Shown: positions 6,682 to 14,511 of the stretch, piece by piece
Layout: each line of letters opens with the position of its first letter
How positions within the stretch are numbered: the stretch's first letter is position 1
IMG/VR virus record: IMGVR_UViG_3300035130_000021
Span: 1 to 20,016 of that record
Source: a virus
Direction: 5' to 3' (one strand)
DNA length: 20,016 nt
The notes under the pieces: model-generated
The model's database searches: none
What the model was told of the DNA's origin: nothing
What the model saw: only the letters and a program-made list of their open reading frames with translations
Translations under genes and position numbers: made by a program

Positions 6682-8633
6682 TACGCTGCCATTGATAGTA
6701 TTAACAACAGGGCTTCTTCATCATCATCGGCTTCTGGTGGCGAAAGCGGCTTCACTTCCTTAGGCAAGGTGGCGAGATCATCATCAGGATCGTTCTCGAT
6801 TTCCTCTGGCCATTCACCGACCTTGATGACGTGGGTTTTTGGCTTTGCCCGTTTGATCCTGACGCGACGACGGAGCGTAGCAGGATCTTCCCAGAGGCTG
6901 GAACCGATACCGCCAGTTGGCGTCGGAGCACCAATTATGATGCCACCAGCACCAGTTGCAGAGACTGCTGAAGATCCTGATGAACTCGCAACGCCATCAT
7001 AGATACCAGTTCCAATGGCATTAGCTGTTGCAGCCGCTGAACCACTAGCGGTAGTATCAGCAGTTGACGCACCTGCCGCTGACGCTGTTACAGATCCCGT
7101 AGATGACGCGACAGAATCCTGTGTTGCAGTAGCGACGGCAGAGGAAGTAGAAATACCAGTGGATGACGCAATGGAGTCAACGGCAGTCTCACTAACAGCA
7201 TCCCCAGTTGAAGATCCCGATGATGACGCAACGGAGTCAACAGTTGACTCTGCATATCCTACGCTAGATGTGGATGCTGAAGATTGCGCAACACTATCTA
7301 CTGTGGACTCGCCAACGGCATTGGCCGCACCAGAACCAACGCTATATCCAACAGACCCTGCGAATCCATCGCCAACAGCATTGGCTGTTGATGTAGCGGT
7401 CGATGACGCAATGGAATCAACCAGACCTTCGCCAACCGCATTTGCAGATGCGGATGGTGCTGACGAGGCAACGGAATCCACCGTCGAAGCCCCGTATCCG
7501 ACAGAAGTTGAAGCCCCAGAAGAACTCGCGACGCTATCAGTTGTTGCGGCGCCTACCGCATTCGCTGCTCCAGCCCCAGAACTAGAGGCCACAGACTCAA
7601 TAGAGCCATCACCGACAGCATTACCCGTTGACGATCCAGCGGAGCTGGCGATGCTATCAAATAGCCCTTCCCCAACTGCTAACGTTGTTGACGCACCAGA
7701 TGAGCTTGCGGTTGAATCTGCGGTTGACGCGCCGACAGCATTAGCTGTTGACACAACTGACGATGATGCCGAAGAGTCAGTTGCCGCCTGAACGTACGAT
7801 TGACCGGCGACTCCATATCTTGCAACAGTTAAATTACCAACATCTGCAGCATTTCCATCAGAAGCAAACGCGAACTTATCGATTACGTCGATTGCCGCCC
7901 CGGTCGTTCCACCAGAAGTATAGCCATAAGAATCTGATGATTGACCGGCGTTACGCCCCCTTGCAACAGTAAGATCGCCAACGTCTGTTGCATTATTGTC
8001 TGACGAAAACGTAAACTTATCAATAATATTGCTTCCGGCAGTAACCCACCCACCGCCAGTGTACCCGTATGAGTCTGACGATTGGCCACCACCACCATAT
8101 CTCGCGACGGTAAGGTCCCCGACATCTGCAGCGTTTCCATCAGAAGCAAACGCGAACTTATCGATTACGTTACTATTAACACCATAGGCTCCGCCAGAAG
8201 TATAGCCGTAATCTGTTGACGATTGACCTGTTGCTCTGTATCTAGTTGCAGATAGGTCGCCAACATCAGTAGCGTCGTTATCAGATGCAAATGTAAATTT
8301 ATCTATTATGTTAAAAGGAGACGCAAACCCACCTGAAGCGTATCCGTATGTAGATGACGACTGTCCGGCTGGAGCATATCTTGCAACAGTAAGATTTCCA
8401 ACGTCTGCAGCATTTCCGTCAGAAGCAAACGCGAACTTATCGATTACATCGCTTGCTGCCCCGGTCGTTCCACCAGAAGTATAGCCATAAGAATCTGATG
8501 ATTGACCGGCTCCATCTTCCCTTGCTACAGTAAGGTTGCCTACATCAGAAGCGTTTCCATCAGACGAAAAGCTAAACTTATCAATTACGTCACTTACAGA
8601 TCCAGTACTTCCTCCTGATGTATAACCAGACAT
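6681..8633 (-). CDS. Long repeat protein: six-blade propeller-like N-terminus plus 20-residue Ser/Ala repeats
   Basis: 650 residues in three parts. Residues 1-282 hold six repeats of about 47 residues sharing GYTSGG ... DVIDKFAFASDGNA.DVG.LTVAR ... GQSS, which look like Kelch-type blades of a beta-propeller. Residues 289-562 hold 13 full copies and one partial copy of a 20-residue unit (ASSSG.STANAVG....DSV), almost without charged or aromatic residues apart from the Asp near each unit end. Residues 563-650 form a distinct tail with a basic patch (RRRVRIKRAKPKTH) and an acidic, hydrophobic end (ADDDEEALLLILSM). GYTSGG/IDKF repeat proteins are known from phage virions. It sits between the 237-residue gene and a small head gene, with TAATG junctions on both sides. 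A fibre or adhesin role is likely but inferred. Confidence 0.75.
   Translation of the reverse strand: MSGYTSGGSTGSVSDVIDKFSFSSDGNASDVGNLTVAREDGAGQSSDSYGYTSGGTTGAASDVIDKFAFASDGNAADVGNLTVARYAPAGQSSSTYGYASGGFASPFNIIDKFTFASDNDATDVGDLSATRYRATGQSSTDYGYTSGGAYGVNSNVIDKFAFASDGNAADVGDLTVARYGGGGQSSDSYGYTGGGWVTAGSNIIDKFTFSSDNNATDVGDLTVARGRNAGQSSDSYGYTSGGTTGAAIDVIDKFAFASDGNAADVGNLTVARYGVAGQSYVQAATDSSASSSVVSTANAVGASTADSTASSSGASTTLAVGEGLFDSIASSAGSSTGNAVGDGSIESVASSSGAGAANAVGAATTDSVASSSGASTSVGYGASTVDSVASSAPSASANAVGEGLVDSIASSTATSTANAVGDGFAGSVGYSVGSGAANAVGESTVDSVAQSSASTSSVGYAESTVDSVASSSGSSTGDAVSETAVDSIASSTGISTSSAVATATQDSVASSTGSVTASAAGASTADTTASGSAAATANAIGTGIYDGVASSSGSSAVSATGAGGIIIGAPTPTGGIGSSLWEDPATLRRRVRIKRAKPKTHVIKVGEWPEEIENDPDDDLATLPKEVKPLSPPEADDDEEALLLILSMAA
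6948..7769 (-). repeat. 60-base tandem repeat region, 13 full copies plus one partial
   Basis: The DNA encodes consecutive 20-residue units in the 650-residue protein, each closing with a Asp-Ser-(Val/Ile)-Ala-Ser-Ser junction. Copies diverge at the DNA level but keep an exact 60-base period, so the array has been maintained in frame. The regular composition also creates a long spurious open frame on the opposite strand. Confidence 0.8.
7788..8627 (-). repeat. Six propeller-type repeats of about 141 bases
   Basis: Six copies of a 46-47 codon unit. Copies 2 and 6 share almost the same DNA over 99 bases (8412-8510 and 7851-7949, about five differences), and copies 2, 4 and 6 share the segment encoding FAFASDGNAADVG. 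Such local identity points to recent recombination or gene conversion between blades. Confidence 0.8.
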
Positions 8634-9346
8634 TATTTACACACACATTTTATTGTTAAATTATTTATGAATGTATTTATGGCATTAATACCAGCATCCT
8701 TATATTTTGAATTATAGAAATTGATTATTTCAGAAGATATAAAATCTGGAGATACGCCACATTGCTGCAAGTACTCCTGGTTTCCCTGACTAATTCTACC
8801 AGTGGATCTTATGTCCCACATGCTTTGAGTGATAGCCCTGCATAAATTTGCCTCAAGCTGTACTTTCTCTGACTCCTCTATAGAAGGCTCCCCATACTTA
8901 TCTCGAAGCTTGATATACAACTCATATAGAAACTCTACATCACGCATTGCTCCAGAAAACTTAACCATCGTGAATTCAATCTGATCTTCCAGATCAGCAA
9001 TATCTATTATTATTGCTCTTTTCTTAAATTCATCTACGCTATTGTTCGATAACTTATGGTTAAGCTTATCGATCTTAAGCCGCTTGCGCATAATGTTGTA
9101 CTTAGCCTCTGACAGGGCCATACGCCTTCTGTCAAGCTCGGCGCATATCTGACGCAGCCTTCTCCACGGATGCATAATCTCTGAAACGGTAAGGTGCTCT
9201 AATGACCAGTCTGTATGGCCGCGTTCGCCAAAGACGTCACTTAACGCCCTCGTTTCATCAAGGATAACTTCAGTACGTTTCCAGCGGTCATTTATCCCGT
9301 CAGGAAGATACGAATCGCTAGATACGAGATCTCTGTTATCCACCAT
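8633..9346 (-). CDS. Hypothetical coiled-coil phage protein (237 aa)
   Basis: Predicted from the ATG at 9346 (MVDNRDLVSSDSYLPDG). GAGGAC lies just upstream, and the preceding gene's stop is two bases away (TAATATG), so the longer in-frame start at 9403 inside that gene is unlikely. The protein is mostly helical, with coiled-coil-prone stretches at about residues 65-110 (ELDRRRMALSEAKYNIMRKR) and 130-170. It ends in Cys-Val-Cys-Lys. The 3' third of the gene is clearly richer in A and T than neighbouring head genes, which may reflect recent arrival. I do not recognise the family. It couples to the repeat protein by TAATG, so the two may act together in the virion or during assembly. Confidence 0.65.
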   Translation of the reverse strand: MVDNRDLVSSDSYLPDGINDRWKRTEVILDETRALSDVFGERGHTDWSLEHLTVSEIMHPWRRLRQICAELDRRRMALSEAKYNIMRKRLKIDKLNHKLSNNSVDEFKKRAIIIDIADLEDQIEFTMVKFSGAMRDVEFLYELYIKLRDKYGEPSIEESEKVQLEANLCRAITQSMWDIRSTGRISQGNQEYLQQCGVSPDFISSEIINFYNSKYKDAGINAINTFINNLTIKCVCK

Positions 9347-9347
9347 A

Positions 9348-9791
9348 TTAGTCCTCAGTGATGCTGCTTTCAGTCGTAAGACGAGCGGTAACGCCAGATC
9401 CAATGTTGATATTTGGGGTAACGGTTCCCAAATAATACATCACACCATCCGTGGTATCTGACGTAAGGCCAACGGAGAAATGGGTAATTGTTGACGTAGA
9501 GGTGCTGGTAGCGGAACCGAATGTAATAGCCGATACTGGCGAGGCCACTCCAGAAGATACCGTCCATCCACCAGTGGATGTGGATCTAGTTGTGGCTACA
9601 CGGGCATAGCCAGTATAAGAAGCCTCATTCGACCCCTGAGTCCCACTATCCGTAGGATCAGCGGTATGAAGCGCAACCCAAAGATCGGTTGCTGCTGACG
9701 ATGCCGCATTATCAGCTATCTGAGAAATAGCCGTAGCATTGAAAAGGAGTTGCAGAACACCATCTTCAAAGGTATCAGATTTGCCGGACAT
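9348..9791 (-). CDS. Phage fibre/decoration-type virion protein (147 aa)
   Basis: 147 residues with the recognisable plan of a common small phage virion family. There is an N-terminal helix naming the fold (DGVLQLLFNATAISQIA), then LWVALHTADPTDSGTQ, then EASYTGYARVATTRS, and later a strand pattern ITFGSATSTSTSTITHFSVGL that ends near a THFGL-type motif. The family is often annotated as a tail or head fibre; the exact location on the particle is not certain. A good AAGGAAA ribosome binding site precedes the ATG at 9791. It follows the portal gene by ten bases. No transmembrane or catalytic features are seen. Confidence 0.7.
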   Translation of the reverse strand: MSGKSDTFEDGVLQLLFNATAISQIADNAASSAATDLWVALHTADPTDSGTQGSNEASYTGYARVATTRSTSTGGWTVSSGVASPVSAITFGSATSTSTSTITHFSVGLTSDTTDGVMYYLGTVTPNINIGSGVTARLTTESSITED

Positions 9792-9801
9792 TTAAATTTC
9801 C

Positions 9802-11814
9802 TTATGTTCCCGCAGTTGCAGACTCGATCTTTCCATCCTTGCCGCGCTTGATGGTGATCTTCTTCGGTTTGGTTAGAGCGTCTTCAATCGAAGACAGTTG
9901 GACAAAAATACGCTCCTGGGCCTTCAAAACATCGTCAAGAGATGCGGACTGACGTTGAGCTATAGCCATGGCCCCATATTCAGGCATTGGTAGCTGCTCC
10001 TGTGATGGTTGAACTCCTGGCTCTTCCCAAGGCATAAGTTCTTGAGCTGGAGCTGCTTCAGAGGCCGCAGGAACCTCACTGATAGGCATTTGCTCTTGTG
10101 CTGGCGTACCCCCTGCAGCAGATGCTCCCTTAGCCTGCGCAGCCAGCATTTTGTCTGCTGGAGCAGATAGGCCGAGCTTATTAGCGGCATCGCCAACTTG
10201 AGATGCGACGGTAGCTCCTTGCGACAGTTCCTGCATGGCCGACATGATCTGCTGTTCCTGTGCAGCGGCGGCTGCTTCTTCCTGTTGTTCTTCAACAGTC
10301 TTCCGCCAAGTAGCTGGGCCACCAACACCACGAATTGCATCACGCATCGCAACGTTGATATGCAGAGGTTTAGCTGTGGCGCCAGATTGAGCACCCATTG
10401 CCAGAACCTCAAGGGAAGCCTTGAACTGCTCAACAAGAATCCTGTCCTGCGCTTGCTGAATTGGCGACTCGAAAGCCCATGTGAAATCAGCACCTGAAAG
10501 TTCGTCAGGAATATAACTCCAGTCGAACTTCTTCATGTTCCTGAGAAGAGAGAACGACAGATCAAGAACACGCGTGTTGTACTCAATCTGCATCGGCTCA
10601 AACAGTGGAAGAAGATTGCGAACATGCTCTTCAAGACGCTGAGACACCTCATATGCCGTCATCTTCCCCCCAGTTTCGGGGAGATTTAGTTTGTCAAGAT
10701 AGAAAGCCTTAGTGAGCATTTGCCGAACATCGTTCCGCATCTCAAAGCCAGCACGAAGATCGGCGTCAACTTTGATAGTGTCGAGAGCATCGGACAGCTT
10801 CATGTCATACTCAGCATCCACCCACGAGATGCCGCCAGCCATGATATTTGGCTCACCGATAACGATCTCCTGCTTGCCGATGAGAGGAGGATCGACAGCT
10901 TTTTCACCGGCCTCCAGAATGATCTGGGACAGCATTTGCGCCATGCGAGAGTCGGCGAGCGCCGTCATGGCGGCAGGAGAGAACGCGTACTGAGTACCAG
11001 AGAACCGCACCCAACGAGGAACAACATAGATGAATTCGGGAAGACCGGCTTCCTTGATGATGGTTTCGTTCTCAACATCAATATACACAATAACGTATGG
11101 GAGCTTTGACTTTTTTCCTGTACCTTCGTCATCTTTTATGATAGCGTCATATTCATCTGACGGCATCACAACGACATGAAGCGGGAACTCGCGCCAGGGC
11201 TCTTTCTCATAGGCATCTTTGACGGATTGGTGCACGCGGTCAGATCTGAACTGGGATACAATCCCTCTAGCCTGCATGCGATCTTTCCGATGGAGGTGAT
11301 CAACATCACCGAGTTCGTTCTCTAGCCATGCGCAATCCTTAAGATGATGGTTCTTAAAGAACAGATGATCACGAGTTCGTGGTGACTCCATGATCGACAT
11401 AACGCCTTGGCCAAAGTTGATGTAAAACCTGTCTGTTTCCTTGGATGCCCTTATGAATTTGGAGTTCGGGTTATAAAGGCCCTGCCGCACGACAGATGTT
11501 ACATACTGTAATGCGCGGGCGTTTTCTTCATCAGCATCCAGGCGATCATCCATGGTTGTGGTTCTAAACCATGGACGGTCCTGTGGCCTCAACATCGCCC
11601 CAATCATATTGGATAGTTCTCTAGAGACGATCTCTGGGAAGCTGTCCATACGATCAGCTGCCCAGTCCTCACCAAGAGTAAGATCCCTGACGAAATTGGC
11701 CAAGTCAGGAGCATACTGCCAAGCTATTTCTTGGCACAGATTATCAAGCTGGTTCTTTTTGCCGAATAATCTATTACCTATGCTAATGAGTTCACTTGCT
11801 CGTGATTTACTCAT
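9802..11814 (-). CDS. Portal protein (podovirus-type head-tail connector)
   Basis: 670 residues. The opening third (LCQEIAWQYAPDLANF; SNMIGAMLRPQDRPWFRTT) and the central MTKAFYLDKLNLPETGGKMTAYEVSQRLEE segment match the podovirus head-to-tail connecting protein family, where the MTAxEVxxR-type helix is strongly conserved. Twelve copies form the ring through which DNA enters and leaves the capsid. The C-terminal 170 residues are low-complexity, rich in Gln, Ala, Glu and Pro (EEQQEEAAAAAQEQQ), with a last coiled coil and a Lys-rich end. Its ATG overlaps the stop of the 57-residue gene as ATGA. This length is within the range of portals that carry extended C-terminal tails. Confidence 0.9.
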   Translation of the reverse strand: MSKSRASELISIGNRLFGKKNQLDNLCQEIAWQYAPDLANFVRDLTLGEDWAADRMDSFPEIVSRELSNMIGAMLRPQDRPWFRTTTMDDRLDADEENARALQYVTSVVRQGLYNPNSKFIRASKETDRFYINFGQGVMSIMESPRTRDHLFFKNHHLKDCAWLENELGDVDHLHRKDRMQARGIVSQFRSDRVHQSVKDAYEKEPWREFPLHVVVMPSDEYDAIIKDDEGTGKKSKLPYVIVYIDVENETIIKEAGLPEFIYVVPRWVRFSGTQYAFSPAAMTALADSRMAQMLSQIILEAGEKAVDPPLIGKQEIVIGEPNIMAGGISWVDAEYDMKLSDALDTIKVDADLRAGFEMRNDVRQMLTKAFYLDKLNLPETGGKMTAYEVSQRLEEHVRNLLPLFEPMQIEYNTRVLDLSFSLLRNMKKFDWSYIPDELSGADFTWAFESPIQQAQDRILVEQFKASLEVLAMGAQSGATAKPLHINVAMRDAIRGVGGPATWRKTVEEQQEEAAAAAQEQQIMSAMQELSQGATVASQVGDAANKLGLSAPADKMLAAQAKGASAAGGTPAQEQMPISEVPAASEAAPAQELMPWEEPGVQPSQEQLPMPEYGAMAIAQRQSASLDDVLKAQERIFVQLSSIEDALTKPKKITIKRGKDGKIESATAGT

Positions 11815-11984
11815 TGGCCGAGGTAATCTCCTTCAAGATCTGTTCCAGAACGTCCAGAACCAGCACGTCTCCTTAGTGATTCGGCGGCAAGTGCTTTGGC
11901 AGCGCGTGACGCCTCACTCTCAGAAACGGGCATCCTTGTTGGTATCGGTTGTGGAATCTTCGGTTTTGAAAATAACCCAGACAA
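11811..11984 (-). CDS. Small portal-upstream protein (57 aa, TTG start)
   Basis: A 57-codon gene read from the sequence, with TTG at 11984-11982 as start and TGA overlapping the portal ATG (ATGA). AAGGAG lies at good distance upstream of the TTG. The product begins MSGLFSKPKIPQPIP and continues EASRAAKALAAESLRRRAGSG, then RSGTDLEGDYLG. This plan (Gly-Leu-Phe, Pro-rich stretch, Arg-rich helix, Gly-Arg-Ser-Gly-Thr turn) is typical of short proteins encoded just before podovirus portals. It shares the (M)xGLFS opening with the 127-residue protein upstream, suggesting related ends. Function unknown; a portal-assembly helper is plausible. Confidence 0.75.
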   Translation of the reverse strand: MSGLFSKPKIPQPIPTRMPVSESEASRAAKALAAESLRRRAGSGRSGTDLEGDYLGQ

Positions 11985-12017
11985 TGGTATTCTCCTTATA
12001 TCTTTGATGGTGGAAAG

Positions 12018-12037
12018 CCCCGTCCTTTAAAGCGGGG
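12018..12037. other. Intergenic GC hairpin resembling an IS605-type right-end/guide-RNA stem
   Basis: CCCCGT pairs with GCGGGG around the loop CCTTTAAA. The plus-strand form (AAAGCCCCGTCCTTTAAAGC followed by a G run) resembles the subterminal hairpins of tnpB elements, which often have a CTTTA-like loop. It occupies the only sizeable gap (59 bases) between head genes from 9802 to 15343, all others overlapping or nearly so. It could instead be a processing or attenuation signal. No gene is encoded in the gap. Confidence 0.35.
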
Positions 12038-12043
12038 GAAAGG

Positions 12044-12427
12044 TTACCTACCTATCCTATAGCCACGTTGCTCTATATCGAACAATTCGTCTTCGCTGAG
12101 TTTTCCCTTGTTCATCTTCGCCCACTCGTCTTTAGTGACTAAAAACATCTCTTTTTTATCGGCACGAGTTTTAACTAGATAGTCGGCAAGAACTTTTTCG
12201 TCGCTCTTAATTGGCTCACTAGTTGTCCCTGTATCCGGGCCAGCCTTAGACGAAACCCTTGGCGTAATGGCCTTAGGAGTTTGGGGTGCAGCAGTTCCGC
12301 TACCTGAATAAATGTCATTCAGCCTATCAGTCCCAGGCCACGCAACATCAGATGGCATCTGGAAACTTCCGCCACCGCCACCAACAGAGCCGCCCGCAGA
12401 TGGGCCGCCGCTAAACAATCCAGCCAT
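12044..12427 (-). CDS. Small Gly-rich head protein between terminase and portal (127 aa)
   Basis: 127 residues. The N-terminal 35 are Gly/Ser-rich (GLFSGGPSAGGSVGGGGGSF), the centre is Pro/Ser/Thr-rich, and the C-terminal 50 are charged and helical (SDEKVLADYLVKTRADKKE) with a last Tyr-Arg-Ile-Gly-Arg. The start overlaps the terminase stop as TAATG, so it is translationally coupled. Low-complexity Gly-rich proteins beside portal genes are common in podoviruses but poorly understood. I do not recognise a named family. Confidence 0.6.
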   Translation of the reverse strand: MAGLFSGGPSAGGSVGGGGGSFQMPSDVAWPGTDRLNDIYSGSGTAAPQTPKAITPRVSSKAGPDTGTTSEPIKSDEKVLADYLVKTRADKKEMFLVTKDEWAKMNKGKLSEDELFDIEQRGYRIGR

Positions 12428-14511
12428 TAGAGTCTCCTTCTTCTCAACGGGCCTTCGCGCCGTTTTGCAAATTGTGGAAGTCCTACTGATCTCGGATCAA
12501 CAGCACGGCGACTTCCATTATATCCACGCTTCAGCGCAAGTTCGCCCATGGCCCATGCCATTACAACCACATCGCCCTTACCGGGAGAACGTCCAAGACG
12601 TTCACGTAGCTTATCTTTTGGCTCCACAATGATGCCTCTAAGGCCAACCTCATAGGTCGGAGCGGCTAGATCTGAACGAAGTTCAGTGCTTGGGGGAAGG
12701 CATATCTGCGAACCGCCCTCTTGATCTGGATCAAGAGCCTCACGGAAACGCCACCAGATCTCGGCGCGTTTGTTGGCGAACTTTAGGTGTTTGTCGTCAG
12801 TCTTTCCTGACGAAGAATGTGCCCCATGATAAGCAAGGCCCTTAATGCCGTTATCATCAAGCCTAAGCATTACGGAGCCACCGTAACCGCCGCCAACGTC
12901 AACAATTACTGGCGCATTATCACGGCGGTATCGTATGATCGTCGCTGCGGCACGAGACCCGTCAGCTGTTTCATCGCCCTTCTTTGTAATAGGCTCTGAA
13001 TACCAGTGACCGTAACGCGCCACTAATTCCGCCGCGTCCCTACCGCCACCAGCGGGATCGAAGGCCATCGCGCTCATCCCGCCCTGGTTACGCCAGCCAT
13101 CCTTGGTCCAGCGATCTTGGGCTTCGATGATCCATTGGGTAGGAATGACCTGCCACTCAGCGTCTTGGCGAGCCAACATGAAGTTGCCATCACGAACTGC
13201 TGACCGGAGAGGTTCCGGGAGGGAGTCGAGACGCGCCTTGTAGTTGGTATCAACAAGGAACGGGTTATCAGACAACTTAGCTGGGATAAACGTTCTTGAC
13301 TGAGCCTCTACATCATCTCCCTGCAGGATGTAATGGTGGCGCCCCTTATCGTCTGTGAACACTTCATCAGACGGAACTTCGAAATTAGTGTCTTCACCAG
13401 CGGTAACGAACCACCTAAGTTCACCTGATTTCGCTGGATTATGATGGGTAACATCCAGCCATGGCCTAAACATCTTGATGAGCCAGTCGCCATTGGAATC
13501 TACAGGCGGATTTGATGCAAGGACAGCACGGCATCTTTGGTTAGGATGGGCACCGTCAGGACGAAGCCAGCCAAGGTGGAAGTGTATTTGTGATTCAAGA
13601 AAATGGGCCGCCTCATCGAAAATTTTCAGGTCATACGACCTCCCTTGAAAAGACTGCTCATCACCTATATGTTGATTTGCCCCAAATTGTATAAACTTAC
13701 CGTTAACAGTCCTAAGTATAGGTGGAGGTGTTCCGTTGAAACCATTTCTAGTTCCATTAATTTCTACTGCTCGCTCTACTAGAGCGCCTATGTCTGAATA
13801 CCTTCTTCGTACAATTAATGACCTTCTATGCTCATTAAATGCCAGTCCTAAACCTAGATCGCTATTATGAGTTGGGATCATAGATCTACTAACAAGATAC
13901 AAATGCGAATGGCTATCAACCTCTATACAACGAACAGGAACAGAATTTATTGGTTTGATTGATTTTATATAAAATCTACCATCGACAAACTTAGGCATTT
14001 TCAATGCAAAATCATCAATAATGTCCATAAACAAGTCACCTGTTGTTTTTATTATATTTTCATCAGGTGATAATTTTATTCTCCACTGATGGCTTCTGTC
14101 AGCAATAATGTTTTCTATATTTCCACAGCAGGTAGAAAATTCTACGTTATAGCAATTCCTACCAAACATAATTTCAGTTGCAGCTGTGACATTACATACA
14201 TCAAGATTCTCATCGAAAACTTCATCGCCAATCTTAATATTCTCCAAGATTGTTTGCCCATGGGGAGTTGGAACTATAGTATGTATACTTAGAGCTTTCC
14301 CGCCCGCTGCGGCGCCACCATACAACAGTATATCGGCCTTAGAATTATACGCATCAGTCTGAGGCCCAGGGTTAGGAACCCATAAAGCTTTCTCCCCCCA
14401 TTTTGGATGCGTCTTTGTCTCTTTGTCGAGTTTGGCGAATTCCTCAGGGGGAAGGGCTTTTATCTTCTCAAGAATCGACTGGAGATCAGACACGCTGTTC
14501 TGCCCGTCCAT
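12427..14511 (-). CDS. terL: Terminase large subunit (TerL), interrupted in frame by an intein
   Basis: 694 residues, reducing to 550 after splicing, a normal TerL size. The ATPase half has a Walker A split by the intein: GGAAAGGK at 65-72, then Ser-Asp at 217-218. It also has Walker B IFDEAAHF with Asp299-Glu300 and the coupling motif VLASNPP at 330-336. The nuclease half has an RNase H-like set: Asp485 in MAFDPAGGGRD, Asp538 in PVIVDVGGGYGG, and Asp647 in SPGKGDVVVMA. TerL packages phage DNA into the procapsid through the portal. The ATG at 14511 lies inside the end of the upstream gene (26-base overlap), with only a weak ribosome binding site. Splicing must occur for the ATPase to work, since the Walker A Lys and Ser are 145 residues apart in the precursor. 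Confidence 0.95.
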   Translation of the reverse strand: MDGQNSVSDLQSILEKIKALPPEEFAKLDKETKTHPKWGEKALWVPNPGPQTDAYNSKADILLYGGAAAGGKALSIHTIVPTPHGQTILENIKIGDEVFDENLDVCNVTAATEIMFGRNCYNVEFSTCCGNIENIIADRSHQWRIKLSPDENIIKTTGDLFMDIIDDFALKMPKFVDGRFYIKSIKPINSVPVRCIEVDSHSHLYLVSRSMIPTHNSDLGLGLAFNEHRRSLIVRRRYSDIGALVERAVEINGTRNGFNGTPPPILRTVNGKFIQFGANQHIGDEQSFQGRSYDLKIFDEAAHFLESQIHFHLGWLRPDGAHPNQRCRAVLASNPPVDSNGDWLIKMFRPWLDVTHHNPAKSGELRWFVTAGEDTNFEVPSDEVFTDDKGRHHYILQGDDVEAQSRTFIPAKLSDNPFLVDTNYKARLDSLPEPLRSAVRDGNFMLARQDAEWQVIPTQWIIEAQDRWTKDGWRNQGGMSAMAFDPAGGGRDAAELVARYGHWYSEPITKKGDETADGSRAAATIIRYRRDNAPVIVDVGGGYGGSVMLRLDDNGIKGLAYHGAHSSSGKTDDKHLKFANKRAEIWWRFREALDPDQEGGSQICLPPSTELRSDLAAPTYEVGLRGIIVEPKDKLRERLGRSPGKGDVVVMAWAMGELALKRGYNGSRRAVDPRSVGLPQFAKRREGPLRRRRL
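13864..14295 (-). other. Class 3 mini-intein in the TerL Walker A motif (144 aa)
   Basis: Residues 73-216 of the terminase frame. The insert begins with Ala (ALSIHTIVPTPHGQ) rather than Cys or Ser, and block A continues to IKIGDEVFDENLDVC. Block B is ADRSHQWRI with His69 and Trp71 of the intein. Block F is VRCIEVDSHSHLYLV with Cys123. Block G is MIPTHN with Thr142, His143 and Asn144, followed by extein Ser+1. Ala1 with Trp, Cys and Thr at these block positions is the known class 3 (WCT) signature, in which the block F Cys is the first nucleophile. At 144 residues there is no room for a homing endonuclease. The DNA is distinctly richer in A and T than the flanking terminase. Confidence 0.92.

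Noticed and set aside
7015-7791. 258-codon plus-strand open frame opposite the Ser/Ala repeat region
   Set aside because: It is the complement of the 60-base repeat array in the minus-strand protein; the even composition removes stops. It has no ribosome binding site and a Asp/Ala/Val/Pro low-complexity product.
12427-14511. TerL insert as a homing endonuclease or a group I intron
   Set aside because: The insert is in frame, starts and ends with intein splice blocks, and is too short for a LAGLIDADG or HNH domain.
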